From positions 57,811 through 121,810 of the forward strand of contig NZ_FQZD01000014.1 in NCBI RefSeq assembly GCF_900141835.1: a DNA stretch of 64,000 nucleotides, written 5' to 3'. The position numbers and the translations under genes were made by a program. The notes under the pieces were generated by a model. It worked only from the letters and a program-made list of their open reading frames with translations, searched no databases and was not told the origin of the DNA. Shown piece by piece: positions 34,472 to 42,021 of the stretch (positions within the stretch are counted from its first letter, which is position 1; every line of letters starts with the position of its first letter). The stretch comes from Propionispora hippei DSM 15287 (GTDB taxonomy: Bacteria > Bacillota > Negativicutes > Propionisporales > Propionisporaceae).

Positions 34472-34499
34472 AAAAGAGGAGCTGAAAAGCTCCTCTTTT
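34472..34499. terminator. Bidirectional terminator after the late regulator
   Basis: A 12-bp perfect stem (AAAAGAGGAGCT / AGCTCCTCTTTT) with a GAAA loop, bordered by T or A runs on both sides. It begins at the stop codon of the 34499-35011 gene and separates early from late transcription. Confidence 0.9.
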
Positions 34500-35011
34500 T
34501 ATATCGAAAATATGAATAGTGATTGCTGATCTGGCGGCATGGCCTTGATTCCGAATATCATCTTAGCCATTTCTTTTACCGCCTTGTTCCCGCGATCCCG
34601 CGCCCATTTTTCAGTGAGATATACCTCGTTGCTTATGTCGCGCCAGCTCTTACGGTCTATGTAATGGTCTCGGATGAGCTTACCATCATCTTTTGGCAGC
34701 CCGTCTATTGTCCGATTTATCGTCCGCAGTATACGCTCAATCTCGTCTATCGTGCTCTGGGCCTCGGCTATCCGCTGATTTAGGTACTCGTGGCGTGTTG
34801 CTGCCGCTTCCACGGTATTCAGCTCGGATGTTCCTCCTCCCGGCTCATCACCATATTTGGCACATGGCGCAGAAACGTCGGCTTCCATGATTTTTTTGTT
34901 TGCCGCAATTTCGTCCCGCATATTTTCAACCGTAATCGCGAATTGATTATAACGCTTCAACCAGCCCCGCGTCGTATTCACATAATCATTGTAGCCGCTC
35001 AAACTTTTCAA
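34499..35011 (-). CDS. ArpU/RinA-like late transcription regulator
   Basis: 170 residues from a TTG at 35011 (GGAGG 8 bases upstream). The N-terminal half is helical (YNDYVNTTRGWLKRYNQFAIT, ELNTVEAAATRHEYLNQRIAEAQSTIDEI). The C-terminal part holds the sigma-4-like helix-turn-helix: DHYIDRKSWRDISNEVYLTEKWARDRGNKAVKEM. This is the layout of DUF1492/ArpU/RinA regulators that switch on the late operon of low-GC phages. It lies just upstream of the leader and terminase. Confidence 0.82.
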   Translation of the reverse strand: MKSLSGYNDYVNTTRGWLKRYNQFAITVENMRDEIAANKKIMEADVSAPCAKYGDEPGGGTSELNTVEAAATRHEYLNQRIAEAQSTIDEIERILRTINRTIDGLPKDDGKLIRDHYIDRKSWRDISNEVYLTEKWARDRGNKAVKEMAKMIFGIKAMPPDQQSLFIFSI

Positions 35012-35072
35012 CGCCAAATCCTCCTCACAATCTCTCCATCATTGGTAATATCTTTTTCTACAATGGCCTCAT

Positions 35073-35477
35073 CTATCCTCTTTTTTGGTTATTTTTAGCC
35101 CGCTTTCTCATATAGACAAGAGCCTTCGCGATATGGTCTATAGCGCGCTCCTGCGCTATAGAACGCGGGTCTGCTTTTTCCTCATCGTCCATGGCCGGCA
35201 CTTGTAATGGCGCAAAATGCAAGTGTAGCAGTTCATGCACCAATATCACTTCCGGCTGATAGGGGAACGGAGTTTGCAGCTTTTTAAATCCCGCCAAAGT
35301 TATAATTTTGATAATAGCCTGCTCATTTGAAAGGCTCCAATTCGCGTTTCCTTGGGTGTTCTCCGGCATATCATCTACGAGCTTTAATACGACTTCCCAG
35401 TCATTCAGATATAGTCGCTGCTGCCAAAATTCCATGAGGTTCTTCAGCTGGCGTTTTGTAAGTACATCATTCATCAT
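35073..35477 (-). CDS. HExxH metallopeptidase-like phage protein
   Basis: 134 residues from an ATG at 35477 (TAGGAG upstream). LTKRQLKNLMEFWQQRLYLNDWEVVL precedes a zinc-protease motif HELLHLHF (H-E-x-x-H), then a helical basic C-terminus (RAKNNQKRG). The length and context suggest a small SprT- or ImmA-like zinc protein. Its terminal stretch recurs as a degenerate repeat at 36027-36069. Confidence 0.65.
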   Translation of the reverse strand: MMNDVLTKRQLKNLMEFWQQRLYLNDWEVVLKLVDDMPENTQGNANWSLSNEQAIIKIITLAGFKKLQTPFPYQPEVILVHELLHLHFAPLQVPAMDDEEKADPRSIAQERAIDHIAKALVYMRKRAKNNQKRG

Positions 35478-35566
35478 AGTATCGCTCCTATTCCATAAAT
35501 TAGCAGAAACCGTGTCAGCTAAACGTGCCAAAAGAGCGGTGATTTGCCGCTCTTTTTTGATGCCTT

Positions 35567-35887
35567 TTATCCGAACAAATTCATCTCCCGAGTACACGCC
35601 GCATTCAAGTATAAAACCTCCGTGGCGGTCCCGGCACAATTGGTCTGTGTCGTCATGCTGCGCTTGCCCCGTCCAGACAGCTCCTCGTTATACAGCGCAT
35701 TATCATAGCTGCTGACGATACAAGGCCCTGTGTGTTCCCTGCAGAGCTACAAGAGTCGCTTATGCTGCTCGGGCCGCGCAAACTCGCATTCGTAATGCAG
35801 CTGCGTTCGTGAACTTCGCGGATATGGTGGATTAACATAAAGCAATGTTCCAGACCGGTTGTACATTGGGATCGTTTTCATTTCCAT
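35567..35887 (-). pseudogene. Truncated D12-class DNA adenine methyltransferase with an internal amber stop
   Basis: One continuous frame of 107 codons from an ATG at 35887 (GAGGGGG ribosome site), ending at 35567, with a TAG as codon 47 (35747-35749). It reads LLYVNPPYPRSSRTQLHYE before the stop, then REHTGPCIVSSYDNALYNEELSG and AGTATEVLYLNA. This is the C-terminal half of the Dam/D12 N6-adenine methylase family (motif (D/N)PPY). The N-terminal 150-170 residues with the SAM-binding FxGxG motif are missing. It is a decayed gene unless the amber is suppressed. Confidence 0.8.
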
Positions 35888-36026
35888 TGATTATCCCCCT
35901 CACTTGTTATGCCTTTGTAGCTCCGCTTGGAGCACTATTTCAAATTGTACTTCACGTGTCCTTACTTCCCGACGTCTCCGGCTCCGCTTAAAAATCTGTC
36001 TGTATCTTTTCTACAGGCCCCGCGCA

Positions 36027-36069
36027 TATCCTCTTTTTCGGTTATTTTTGGCCGCCTGCCGCGTATAAA
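36027..36069 (-). repeat. Degenerate repeat of the end of the metallopeptidase gene
   Basis: Similar to 35074-35115 over about 43 bases: both copies contain TATCCTCTTTTT, then GGTTATTTTT and GCC or GCCC. At protein level this copy reads AKNNRKRG against AKNNQKRG of the real C-terminus. It suggests a partial duplication flanking the decayed methylase. The 35888-36114 stretch holds nothing else recognisable. Confidence 0.55.
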
Positions 36070-36114
36070 TCAGCAGTAACCGCGCTCAACGGCCCCTGCT
36101 CATATAATCATTAC

Positions 36115-36537
36115 TCAAAATGGTATTTCTTCTTCGGAAACTGCCTGGCCTCCGAATTGACTTGCTGCCCCGGAAGGTGCTGGCTGCTGCCCGTGTCCTG
36201 ATCCGTCGCCGTCTTTCTTATCCCCCATAAACTCAATATCTCTGACAACAACCTCTGTCACATAGCGCTTGCTGCCGTCCTGTGCCTCGTATGAGCGTGT
36301 CTGCAATGGGCCTACAACAAGAGCCTGCTTTCCCTTGCAACAATATCTCCCTATGATCTCCGCCGTTTTTTCCCACGCCACGCAGTTTATGAAATCCGCT
36401 GTAGGCTGGCTATCACTCGCGTTTTTCCCTTTTCTCTTGCTGCAAGCCAGTGAAAAGCTGCATACGGCTTTGCCACTCTGCGTTTATTTTATCTCCGGGT
36501 CACTAGTAAAGCGCCCGGCTCCAATCCATTTATTCAT
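36115..36537 (-). pseudogene. ssb: Single-stranded DNA-binding protein with premature ochre stop
   Basis: Reading from an ATG at 36537 (GGAGG upstream) gives MNKWIGAGRFTSDPEIK, then TAA (36484-36486, codon 18) and continues in the same frame TQSGKAVCSFSLACSKR, ADFINCVAWEKTAEIIGRY and ends EEEIPF, the acidic tip of SSB. In SSBs the codon at the stop is usually Tyr (DPEIRYT), so one base change (TAT or TAC to TAA) explains it. 140 codons in all. The piece after the stop could still be made by internal reinitiation (GTG near codon 53). Confidence 0.88.
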
Positions 36538-36932
36538 TTGCCTGTTCCTCCCAGTATCTCCGGCGTATCGTATTTATTCCCGATCACGTAAATATCGTCA
36601 TAGACGTATTCGCTTAAATTTGCGTTCACCCTAGGCCCGCGTACCACGTACGCCGCTTCATCTTCATCCCATTCGACTACGCCGCGACCGTCGCCGTATT
36701 TAGTCCCATTGTCGTCTCCGTGGATAATATCGCCTTCGTAAATTTCTTTCTCTGTATAATCTTTCAGTCCCGTGTACTGTCCCACCGTCTCCGGCTTAAC
36801 GCCATACATGAATGGGTTGCCTGATATTCTGATGCACGGCGAATGTTTTTTTCCCGCGTGGGCAAGGTCACCATGTACCCATTTGCCATTGTCTGGGTCA
36901 ACCAGCTTCCCTCTAAATTTTATCTCACGCAT
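36534..36932 (-). CDS. YopX-family protein
   Basis: 132 residues. MREIKFRGKLVDPDNGKWVHGDL and VGQYTGLKDYTEKEIYEGDIIH are the YopX signature (common phage early protein of unknown role). The gene ends within the SSB start region (4-base overlap) and begins just after the small zinc-ribbon gene. Confidence 0.9.
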   Translation of the reverse strand: MREIKFRGKLVDPDNGKWVHGDLAHAGKKHSPCIRISGNPFMYGVKPETVGQYTGLKDYTEKEIYEGDIIHGDDNGTKYGDGRGVVEWDEDEAAYVVRGPRVNANLSEYVYDDIYVIGNKYDTPEILGGTGK

Positions 36933-37096
36933 TTCTTTTCCCCCTTATCATGTGTCCACTGCCCCTGTCCGCACCGGGGACAGCGAACCTTATACATCTT
37001 GATGGGCTTGCCATCAGATACACAGCCAGTCTCTATGACTGACATCTCGGATATGAGACCACAATATACGCAATGGACTTTTCGCGTGTTATTCAT
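36920..37096 (-). CDS. Small zinc-ribbon protein (not long enough for ordinary gene calls)
   Basis: 58 residues from an ATG at 37096 that overlaps the stop of the Lar-like gene (ATGA). Two CxxC pairs: HCVYCGLISEMS and RCPRCGQGQW. It is probably a zinc-binding early protein; no family named. It overlaps the YopX start by 13 bases. Confidence 0.7.
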   Translation of the reverse strand: MNNTRKVHCVYCGLISEMSVIETGCVSDGKPIKMYKVRCPRCGQGQWTHDKGEKKCVR

Positions 37097-37329
37097 TCCT
37101 CAACCCTCCGATTCCATTTTGCTACGGCGACTTCTTTCGTGTCTGCCGATATTCCGCAAGCGCAATTCGTGCATTCCACAAAGCACTCTCCTGTATAATC
37201 TGGCATCCACGTAGCTATTTCATGCGTATGTGGCTCTATCTCATATATAATTGCCTCGCCGCCACAGAACGGGCACGGTTTTAGTTTAACGTTCATTGCC
37301 GCAATCAGCAGATTCTTATTCGTTTCCAT
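37093..37329 (-). CDS. Lar-like restriction alleviation protein
   Basis: 78 residues from an ATG at 37329 with GGGAGG 9 bases upstream. LKPCPFCGGEAIIYE, then VECTNCACGISADTKEVAVAKWNRRV is the pattern of Lar/restriction alleviation (Rac RalR-type) zinc proteins that ease type I restriction in related phages. The activity here is inferred from the family. Confidence 0.85.
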   Translation of the reverse strand: METNKNLLIAAMNVKLKPCPFCGGEAIIYEIEPHTHEIATWMPDYTGECFVECTNCACGISADTKEVAVAKWNRRVEE

Positions 37330-37585
37330 CGTCATTTACCTCCCAATGCTTGCAACTGCATTCCAGCTCACTCACGAAATCCGCGCAATTATCGCTCCTA
37401 TCGCAAGTGCAAACAAAATCCACTAACCATTTGCAGCTTTTACACTTATGGAACGTCTTATACTTTTTGCACGATCCGTCGCTTTTCCTGCCGCTGCCGT
37501 CAAGGTCGCATATCCCCGTTTCGGCTAACTCTCCGAACTCTCCGTCACGGTCGAACCAATGGCACGTATCACATGATCTTTTCAT
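37316..37585 (-). CDS. Cysteine-rich early phage protein
   Basis: 89 residues from an ATG at 37585 (AGGAGG upstream). Twelve cysteines, in CDTCHWFD, GICDLDG, CKSCKWLVDFVCTCDRSDNC, CSCKHW, suggest two or three zinc-binding knuckles. Part of the early small-gene cluster; function unknown. Confidence 0.65.
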   Translation of the reverse strand: MKRSCDTCHWFDRDGEFGELAETGICDLDGSGRKSDGSCKKYKTFHKCKSCKWLVDFVCTCDRSDNCADFVSELECSCKHWEVNDDGNE

Positions 37586-37645
37586 TTTCTGCCGCCTCCT
37601 GATTTTCCTGCAAAAATTATTCCACTTTTCCTGCAAAAAATATTC

Positions 37646-38107
37646 TTATTTGTCGCGCCCCCTGCTCCGCTCTGCGCTGAATCCGTCTGGGAACCTAAGC
37701 TTCAGCTTTTCGATATTACCCCGCATCACATCGGCCATTGAGAATCCGCCACATTTGCAGGCCAGCGCCACATACCATAGCACATCGCCAAGCTCCTCTT
37801 TCATGTGTGGAAGGTCAAGCGTATGCCCCTGATACAGGTGTTTCTTGATCGCGTCAGCAACCTCCCCGGATTCTCCTGCCAAGCCAAGGCCAACATTTCC
37901 CCAGTCCACACCGTCCGCTGCTGTCCTCATAGCAAGACGCTGGTATTCCTCCGGGCTGATTCCGTCGCTGCTGAAATACTCCGTCGCACTGTCCAAGGCT
38001 GCCTGAAATTCGTCCATATCGCTTTGAGGAAATACGCCCTGCCTGGCCAGCCCTTTCAAGCTCAACTTGATAACCTTCAATGTCTGTGCCTTTTTCTCAT
38101 CAATCAT
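37646..38107 (-). CDS. MazG-like nucleotide pyrophosphohydrolase
   Basis: 153 residues from an ATG at 38107 (GAGGAGG upstream). MazG fold with LGLAGESGEVADAIKKHLYQGH (E-x-x-E) and MKEELGDVLWYVALAC (E-E-x-x-D) metal-binding helices. Such phage enzymes hydrolyse (d)NTPs or lower host ppGpp-like signals. Early operon. Confidence 0.88.
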   Translation of the reverse strand: MIDEKKAQTLKVIKLSLKGLARQGVFPQSDMDEFQAALDSATEYFSSDGISPEEYQRLAMRTAADGVDWGNVGLGLAGESGEVADAIKKHLYQGHTLDLPHMKEELGDVLWYVALACKCGGFSMADVMRGNIEKLKLRFPDGFSAERSRGRDK

Positions 38108-38303
38108 TTTTCTGATCCTCCTCTTTCTGCTTCTCCACAACATCATTAATATCCTGAACTATATATTTCATGCCGCCATCCATGTGCAACATCGCCCCAA
38201 TAGACCTGTTGCCGCAAGCATTCGTCACCTGCATGACCTCAACCTCACCGTAAGTATTTCGCACGTCCTCCAGAAAGGCTATTACCTCCGTAACAAGCAT
38301 CAT
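38100..38303 (-). CDS. Hypothetical early phage protein
   Basis: 67 residues with VTEVIAFLEDVRNTYGEVEVMQV and a charged end. Coupled to the next gene (8-base overlap with MazG). No domain recognised. Confidence 0.55.
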   Translation of the reverse strand: MMLVTEVIAFLEDVRNTYGEVEVMQVTNACGNRSIGAMLHMDGGMKYIVQDINDVVEKQKEEDQKND

Positions 38304-38497
38304 GATCTCACCGCCTCTCGGCTCCTGCTGGCAACCATATCCTCAAACAAGCCAGCGCACTTGCTGCAAAGGCAGATTATATTGGTTTCGCTCCGTCCCT
38401 GCATACCAATCTCGTAGGCCCTGATCTGCTCCATGCTGCCACAGTTTTTACAGAAAATCTCTGGCCCATCATAGGCCGTATTCGGTGTTCCGCTCAT
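38300..38497 (-). CDS. Small zinc-finger protein
   Basis: 65 residues with two CxxC knuckles (FCKNCGSMEQ and CLCSKCAGLF). It overlaps the next gene by 4 bases and is probably a zinc-binding early protein of unknown role. Confidence 0.6.
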   Translation of the reverse strand: MSGTPNTAYDGPEIFCKNCGSMEQIRAYEIGMQGRSETNIICLCSKCAGLFEDMVASRSREAVRS

Positions 38498-38509
38498 TTC
38501 TCTGCCCCC

Positions 38510-39493
38510 TCAAAATAAAGTCTGCTGGGAAGAATATATCTTCTTTCCGCCGTTCAGAAGTGTATCGAACATACTCTCGAATATTGGCACCGGAATGCTG
38601 TTTCCGGCCTGCTTGTATAGCGCTCTCCGACTATTCACCGTTGCCGCCGCATCGAAATCTTCGTCTGAATACCCTTGTAGTCTCCAGCATTCGCGCTCGG
38701 TCAGGTATCTGTATTTCCCGTTACCTATCGGCAGGCAACCGCATCCCGGTGCTCTGTCTGGCCGCTCGGTTATCGTGTAGCAAAAATCCTTGATGATTGT
38801 GATCCTTTGCAACACTCCTGTTTTCCCTATGCAAGAAACCATGCTCGGCGCGGTGATCGTGTACCAATCATCCACCGCTGGCTGCAAAAACGCTTCCAGA
38901 TTTTCAACCGGCCGTTTCTCCATTTCTGAAAAGTCGAACTCACCACCAAGCATCGAAACGGTAAACACTCTTTCCCGCTTTTGCGGCAGTCCGAAATCCA
39001 TAGCGTTCAGAACTTTGAAATTGCTCGTATACCCCATGCTGTCCATCTCCGAAATGTACTTTCGGAAATTCTTGTTCATACGCTTAGAAAGAACGTTTTT
39101 CACATTCTCCCAGACAACCACTTTCGGCCGCCAGGCTCCCATGTTCCGTATAATGTTGATAGTCTCCCACATTAGGCTCGAACGTGTACCGCTCCCTCGG
39201 TCTGCTCCCCTACCGTAGTTTATGCGCCCATCGTCTTTTGTTTGTCTCCCTTGATGCCCGGCAATGCTGAAATCCTGACACGGGCTGCCGTGGATTAGAA
39301 TGTCCGGCCGCAGATTCCACCCGCATACGTCCTGCGTCTTGTAAGGAAGCTCACCGGTGAACATGGCATTGTAGCTCCTGACCGCCTTTTCGTCTATCTC
39401 CACATAGTCAATCGACTTGACCGGTATTCCCATGTTTCGTAGTGCTATGCGTGGACTGCCGATCCCGCCGAAAAGCTCTAATATTTGCAACAT
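38510..39493 (-). CDS. DNA (cytosine-5) methyltransferase
   Basis: 327 residues from the ATG at 39493 that overlaps the upstream stop (TGATG). C5-MTase motifs in order: LELFGGIGSPRIAL (I), GSPCQDFSIAG (IV, catalytic Cys), WENVKNVL (VI), GLPQKRERVF (VIII, QxRxR), and a target domain before RALYKQAGNSIPVPIFESMF (X). No restriction endonuclease neighbours it. It probably protects phage DNA or is an orphan regulator. The sequence recognised cannot be told. Confidence 0.93.
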   Translation of the reverse strand: MLQILELFGGIGSPRIALRNMGIPVKSIDYVEIDEKAVRSYNAMFTGELPYKTQDVCGWNLRPDILIHGSPCQDFSIAGHQGRQTKDDGRINYGRGADRGSGTRSSLMWETINIIRNMGAWRPKVVVWENVKNVLSKRMNKNFRKYISEMDSMGYTSNFKVLNAMDFGLPQKRERVFTVSMLGGEFDFSEMEKRPVENLEAFLQPAVDDWYTITAPSMVSCIGKTGVLQRITIIKDFCYTITERPDRAPGCGCLPIGNGKYRYLTERECWRLQGYSDEDFDAAATVNSRRALYKQAGNSIPVPIFESMFDTLLNGGKKIYSSQQTLF

Positions 39494-39717
39494 CACTGCA
39501 CCTTCTCAATCATCGTCAGCGTGATATAACCCTCGGACGGGTGTTTCCGATTTTGATCCTGTATCTTTTTTCTCCGTCTGTATGCCGGTGTCAGGAAGAA
39601 TTTCACGGATTTTTCTTTGATGTCTCTGGCCCGGGCGATCTCCGGTATCGTCCCGTCCATGATGTATTGGTCGCCTTTATACACGGCGTAGATGTTTCGG
39701 TTCGTATTTATCGCCAT
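39493..39717 (-). CDS. Hypothetical phage protein (DNA-binding-like)
   Basis: 74 residues, basic, with NIYAVYKGDQYIMDGTIPEIARARDIKEKSVKFFL, in which a helix-turn-helix-like segment can be suspected. Its end overlaps the methylase start. Function unknown. Confidence 0.55.
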   Translation of the reverse strand: MAINTNRNIYAVYKGDQYIMDGTIPEIARARDIKEKSVKFFLTPAYRRRKKIQDQNRKHPSEGYITLTMIEKVQ

Positions 39718-39922
39718 TTTTAATGGCCTCCTTCAAAATGTTTTCAAACAAGCCTTTCTCATGCTTTTTCTCGGCTGGCTTCCGATGATCTTTTTCCCAG
39801 CTCTGGTTCAGAAAAGCTGGTTGCACACCTAAAATCTTTTCAATCATCGTAAAACCACCATAAACTTTCTTCATAGATTCGCCGCATTTGGGCCTGACGT
39901 CGCTCGTAAGAGCTTTTTGCAC
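39677..39922 (-). CDS. Hypothetical early phage protein
   Basis: 81 residues from a GTG at 39922 (AGGCG upstream) or fewer from internal ATGs. Lys/Glu-rich helical, no known domain; overlaps the next gene by 41 bases. The start is uncertain. Confidence 0.4.
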   Translation of the reverse strand: MQKALTSDVRPKCGESMKKVYGGFTMIEKILGVQPAFLNQSWEKDHRKPAEKKHEKGLFENILKEAIKNGDKYEPKHLRRV

Positions 39923-39980
39923 TATCGCCTATACAAGTTTACCTAAAGTTATTTTAAAACGCTTGTGGGCGAAATTAACG

Positions 39981-40178
39981 CTATCTGAATATTTTTCTGC
40001 TGCGAAGGTCAATAAGGGTAATCCTGTCCGCCGTATCGAACCCGTATTCATGTAGCGCGGCCCGGGCGGCTTTGAGCGCTGCCTTTAGCCGCCGTGTCTC
40101 CTCTGTCTCTACCTTGTGTATGGCCTGCCGGGCGGTCTCGTCTCTGTACCCCTCGTTATTGTACTTTAGGCTGTCCAT
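39981..40178 (-). CDS. Hypothetical early phage protein
   Basis: 65 residues, helical, Arg/Ala-rich (ETRRLKAALKAARAALHEYG), DNA-binding-like composition. Overlaps the 40156-40587 gene by 23 bases, and nothing else is known. Confidence 0.5.
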   Translation of the reverse strand: MDSLKYNNEGYRDETARQAIHKVETEETRRLKAALKAARAALHEYGFDTADRITLIDLRSRKIFR

Positions 40179-40587
40179 GCAGCTGCCCTCCCAACACGGC
40201 GGGCAGCTCTTTCAGTCCTAAGAAGTCAAGCCCGCACTCATCTTTCAATGCCTGCTGCATATCTTCCAACGTAACCTTCGTTCCGTCGTATTTCATGCAA
40301 CCAGCGAGGCGTGCCAGCGCCTTATAAAATTTCGTCAGCTTCCCAAGCGGCTGCCCTTTGGCATCAGTTCCCGGTCGGTTACCAAAGCCGAAATCATTAT
40401 GAAGCACCCACATAACCATCGTTGAGAACGCCATCACTGTATCTTGTTCGATCTTCGGCTGCAGCTCGGCAATGGTCTTTTCCGTTCCTGCTATCTGTAT
40501 CAGTGCATCAGCTGCCTTACCACTCTTATCCACGTTGGACAAGGCCCTTCTCATGGCCCGCCGCTGCTTTCTTGCTATACTGCTCAT
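40156..40587 (-). CDS. Phage replication-region protein, unknown
   Basis: 143 residues with RKQRRAMRRALSNVDKSGKAADALI, then FSTMVMWVLHNDFGFGNRPGT and LTKFYKALARLAG. It follows RusA in the same operon with an overlap. No named domain recognised. Confidence 0.55.
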   Translation of the reverse strand: MSSIARKQRRAMRRALSNVDKSGKAADALIQIAGTEKTIAELQPKIEQDTVMAFSTMVMWVLHNDFGFGNRPGTDAKGQPLGKLTKFYKALARLAGCMKYDGTKVTLEDMQQALKDECGLDFLGLKELPAVLGGQLHGQPKVQ

Positions 40588-41116
40588 TCTCTTTCCCCTC
40601 CTCTGGGAATAGCTTCCCTTGATTCTTCTCCTCCACGGCCCGCCGTATGTACGGGTCAGTCTCTGCTTTTAGGTCCAGTGGCAGCGGTATGATGATGATT
40701 TCTGCCCTTGGGTTCTTCCGGTCGACTGATACCCGCGTTCCATCCCAATTTTTGATGATCCGGTCGTCAGCCAGTAGCCACGGGCAGACCAGCCGCCGCT
40801 TATGCTCAATGGTCTTGTATTCGTCGCTTATTATGTCTGCCGTGGCTTGCATGAGGCCGACCGCGTCCGGGTAATGTGCCTCACTCTCGAGGAAATAATG
40901 CACCTGCAACCGTACAGGCCACAGAAAATGCGGCAGTTTCATCTTGTACCGCAGCATATTGATTGCCTCCCGGCAGTGCTTCTCGTATCGTCGATACGCT
41001 TTGCTCGGCAACAGGCAGGCATGATTTCGTAGCATCGTCGCGCTGTTCTTCTTTGTCGCTGGCTGCCCGAATATCGTAAATCCGAAGGGCCTCATGCCAT
41101 TGTTCAATCGGTTCAT
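40526..41116 (-). CDS. rusA: RusA-like Holliday junction resolvase
   Basis: 196 residues from the ATG at 41116 near the end of the DnaC gene; the longer frame to 41299 is not supported by a ribosome site. RusA pattern: FTIFGQPATKKNSATM, HYFLESEAHYPDAVGLMQATADIISDEY (acidic metal-binding set), and CPWLLADDRIIKNW (D-D). It resolves or debranches recombination intermediates. Confidence 0.88.
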   Translation of the reverse strand: MNRLNNGMRPFGFTIFGQPATKKNSATMLRNHACLLPSKAYRRYEKHCREAINMLRYKMKLPHFLWPVRLQVHYFLESEAHYPDAVGLMQATADIISDEYKTIEHKRRLVCPWLLADDRIIKNWDGTRVSVDRKNPRAEIIIIPLPLDLKAETDPYIRRAVEEKNQGKLFPEEGKENEQYSKKAAAGHEKGLVQRG

Positions 41117-42021
41117 ACTGCCATCCCCCGTGTCCGGTAGTCGTCTCCGTAAAGCCCGACGCGCTCGCACATGCCATAAATCCTGCTCATTATCCGCTGC
41201 CCGGGAAGGTCGTCCATATCTCCGTCCTTTCCCCTGATTGACATACGCTCCATCAGCTCGTGTGGAGTGTAATTTGTCGTTATGATTGTCTGCAAGCACT
41301 CATTGTAGCGGTAGTTGATGATTGAGAAAAGCTGCTCGCTTACCCATTCTGACATGCGCTCCGCTCCCAAGTCGTCCAGCACCAAGCATGGAGCCTCTCT
41401 GACCGTCTGTAATATAGCAGCTGTCCTGCCGCCGTCGAACGTGGCCCGTATGTCTGAAAGTAGGTCAGGTACGGATGAGAATAGAACCGGTTGACCGGCT
41501 TTCGCTTTTTCATTCGCGATGATCGCGGCCAGCTTCGTCTTTCCTGTCCCGCGTGGCCCCTCGATAAACAAGCCCCGTCTATCATCTCCTATCAGCCAAT
41601 GGGCGGCTTTTACTGCCGCCGCGTTATCAGCTGTTACTGTGTAATCAGAAAAAGTATCACGGGAATAAGCCGCCGGCACCTTCGCCGATTTCATGAGACG
41701 GTCGATTCTCTCCTGCTGCCTCCGGTGCTGCTCATGTCTGCAAATCCGAACTCCTTCATAAGCCATACCGTTAGATACCTCAATGACTGGTATCATGCCC
41801 CGCGCCGTCTGGCGGCACTCTTTGCCGTTGCAGCCCCGGCATATATCTTGCTGGGCCTCAACATCAAGTATCTTTTCCCGGCTCCGCTCCAGCTCCGTCT
41901 CCGTCAGCTGGTAAGTCCCACGGATGGACCTGCCTTCTGTCCGCTTCCTCAAAGTCTGCGTATTTATCGTCACGTTCCTTTTTTGAGCGATTGCGGCTAT
42001 CATTTCCGCGATTCCGTCCAT
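41113..42021 (-). CDS. DnaC-like helicase loader ATPase
   Basis: 302 residues from the ATG at 42021 with AGGAGG 8 bases upstream. N-terminal zinc motif (ICRGCNGKECRQ), then the AAA+ core: IEGPRGTGKTKLAAII (Walker A), CLVLDDLGAERMSEWV (Walker B), and TIITTNYTPHEL (sensor). It loads the replicative helicase. The first 52 codons overlap the end of the DnaD-like gene in another frame. Confidence 0.9.
   Translation of the reverse strand: MDGIAEMIAAIAQKRNVTINTQTLRKRTEGRSIRGTYQLTETELERSREKILDVEAQQDICRGCNGKECRQTARGMIPVIEVSNGMAYEGVRICRHEQHRRQQERIDRLMKSAKVPAAYSRDTFSDYTVTADNAAAVKAAHWLIGDDRRGLFIEGPRGTGKTKLAAIIANEKAKAGQPVLFSSVPDLLSDIRATFDGGRTAAILQTVREAPCLVLDDLGAERMSEWVSEQLFSIINYRYNECLQTIITTNYTPHELMERMSIRGKDGDMDDLPGQRIMSRIYGMCERVGLYGDDYRTRGMAV

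Noticed and set aside
38510..39493. Restriction-modification system around the C5-methylase
   Set aside because: No endonuclease-like gene beside it; neighbours are small early phage proteins.
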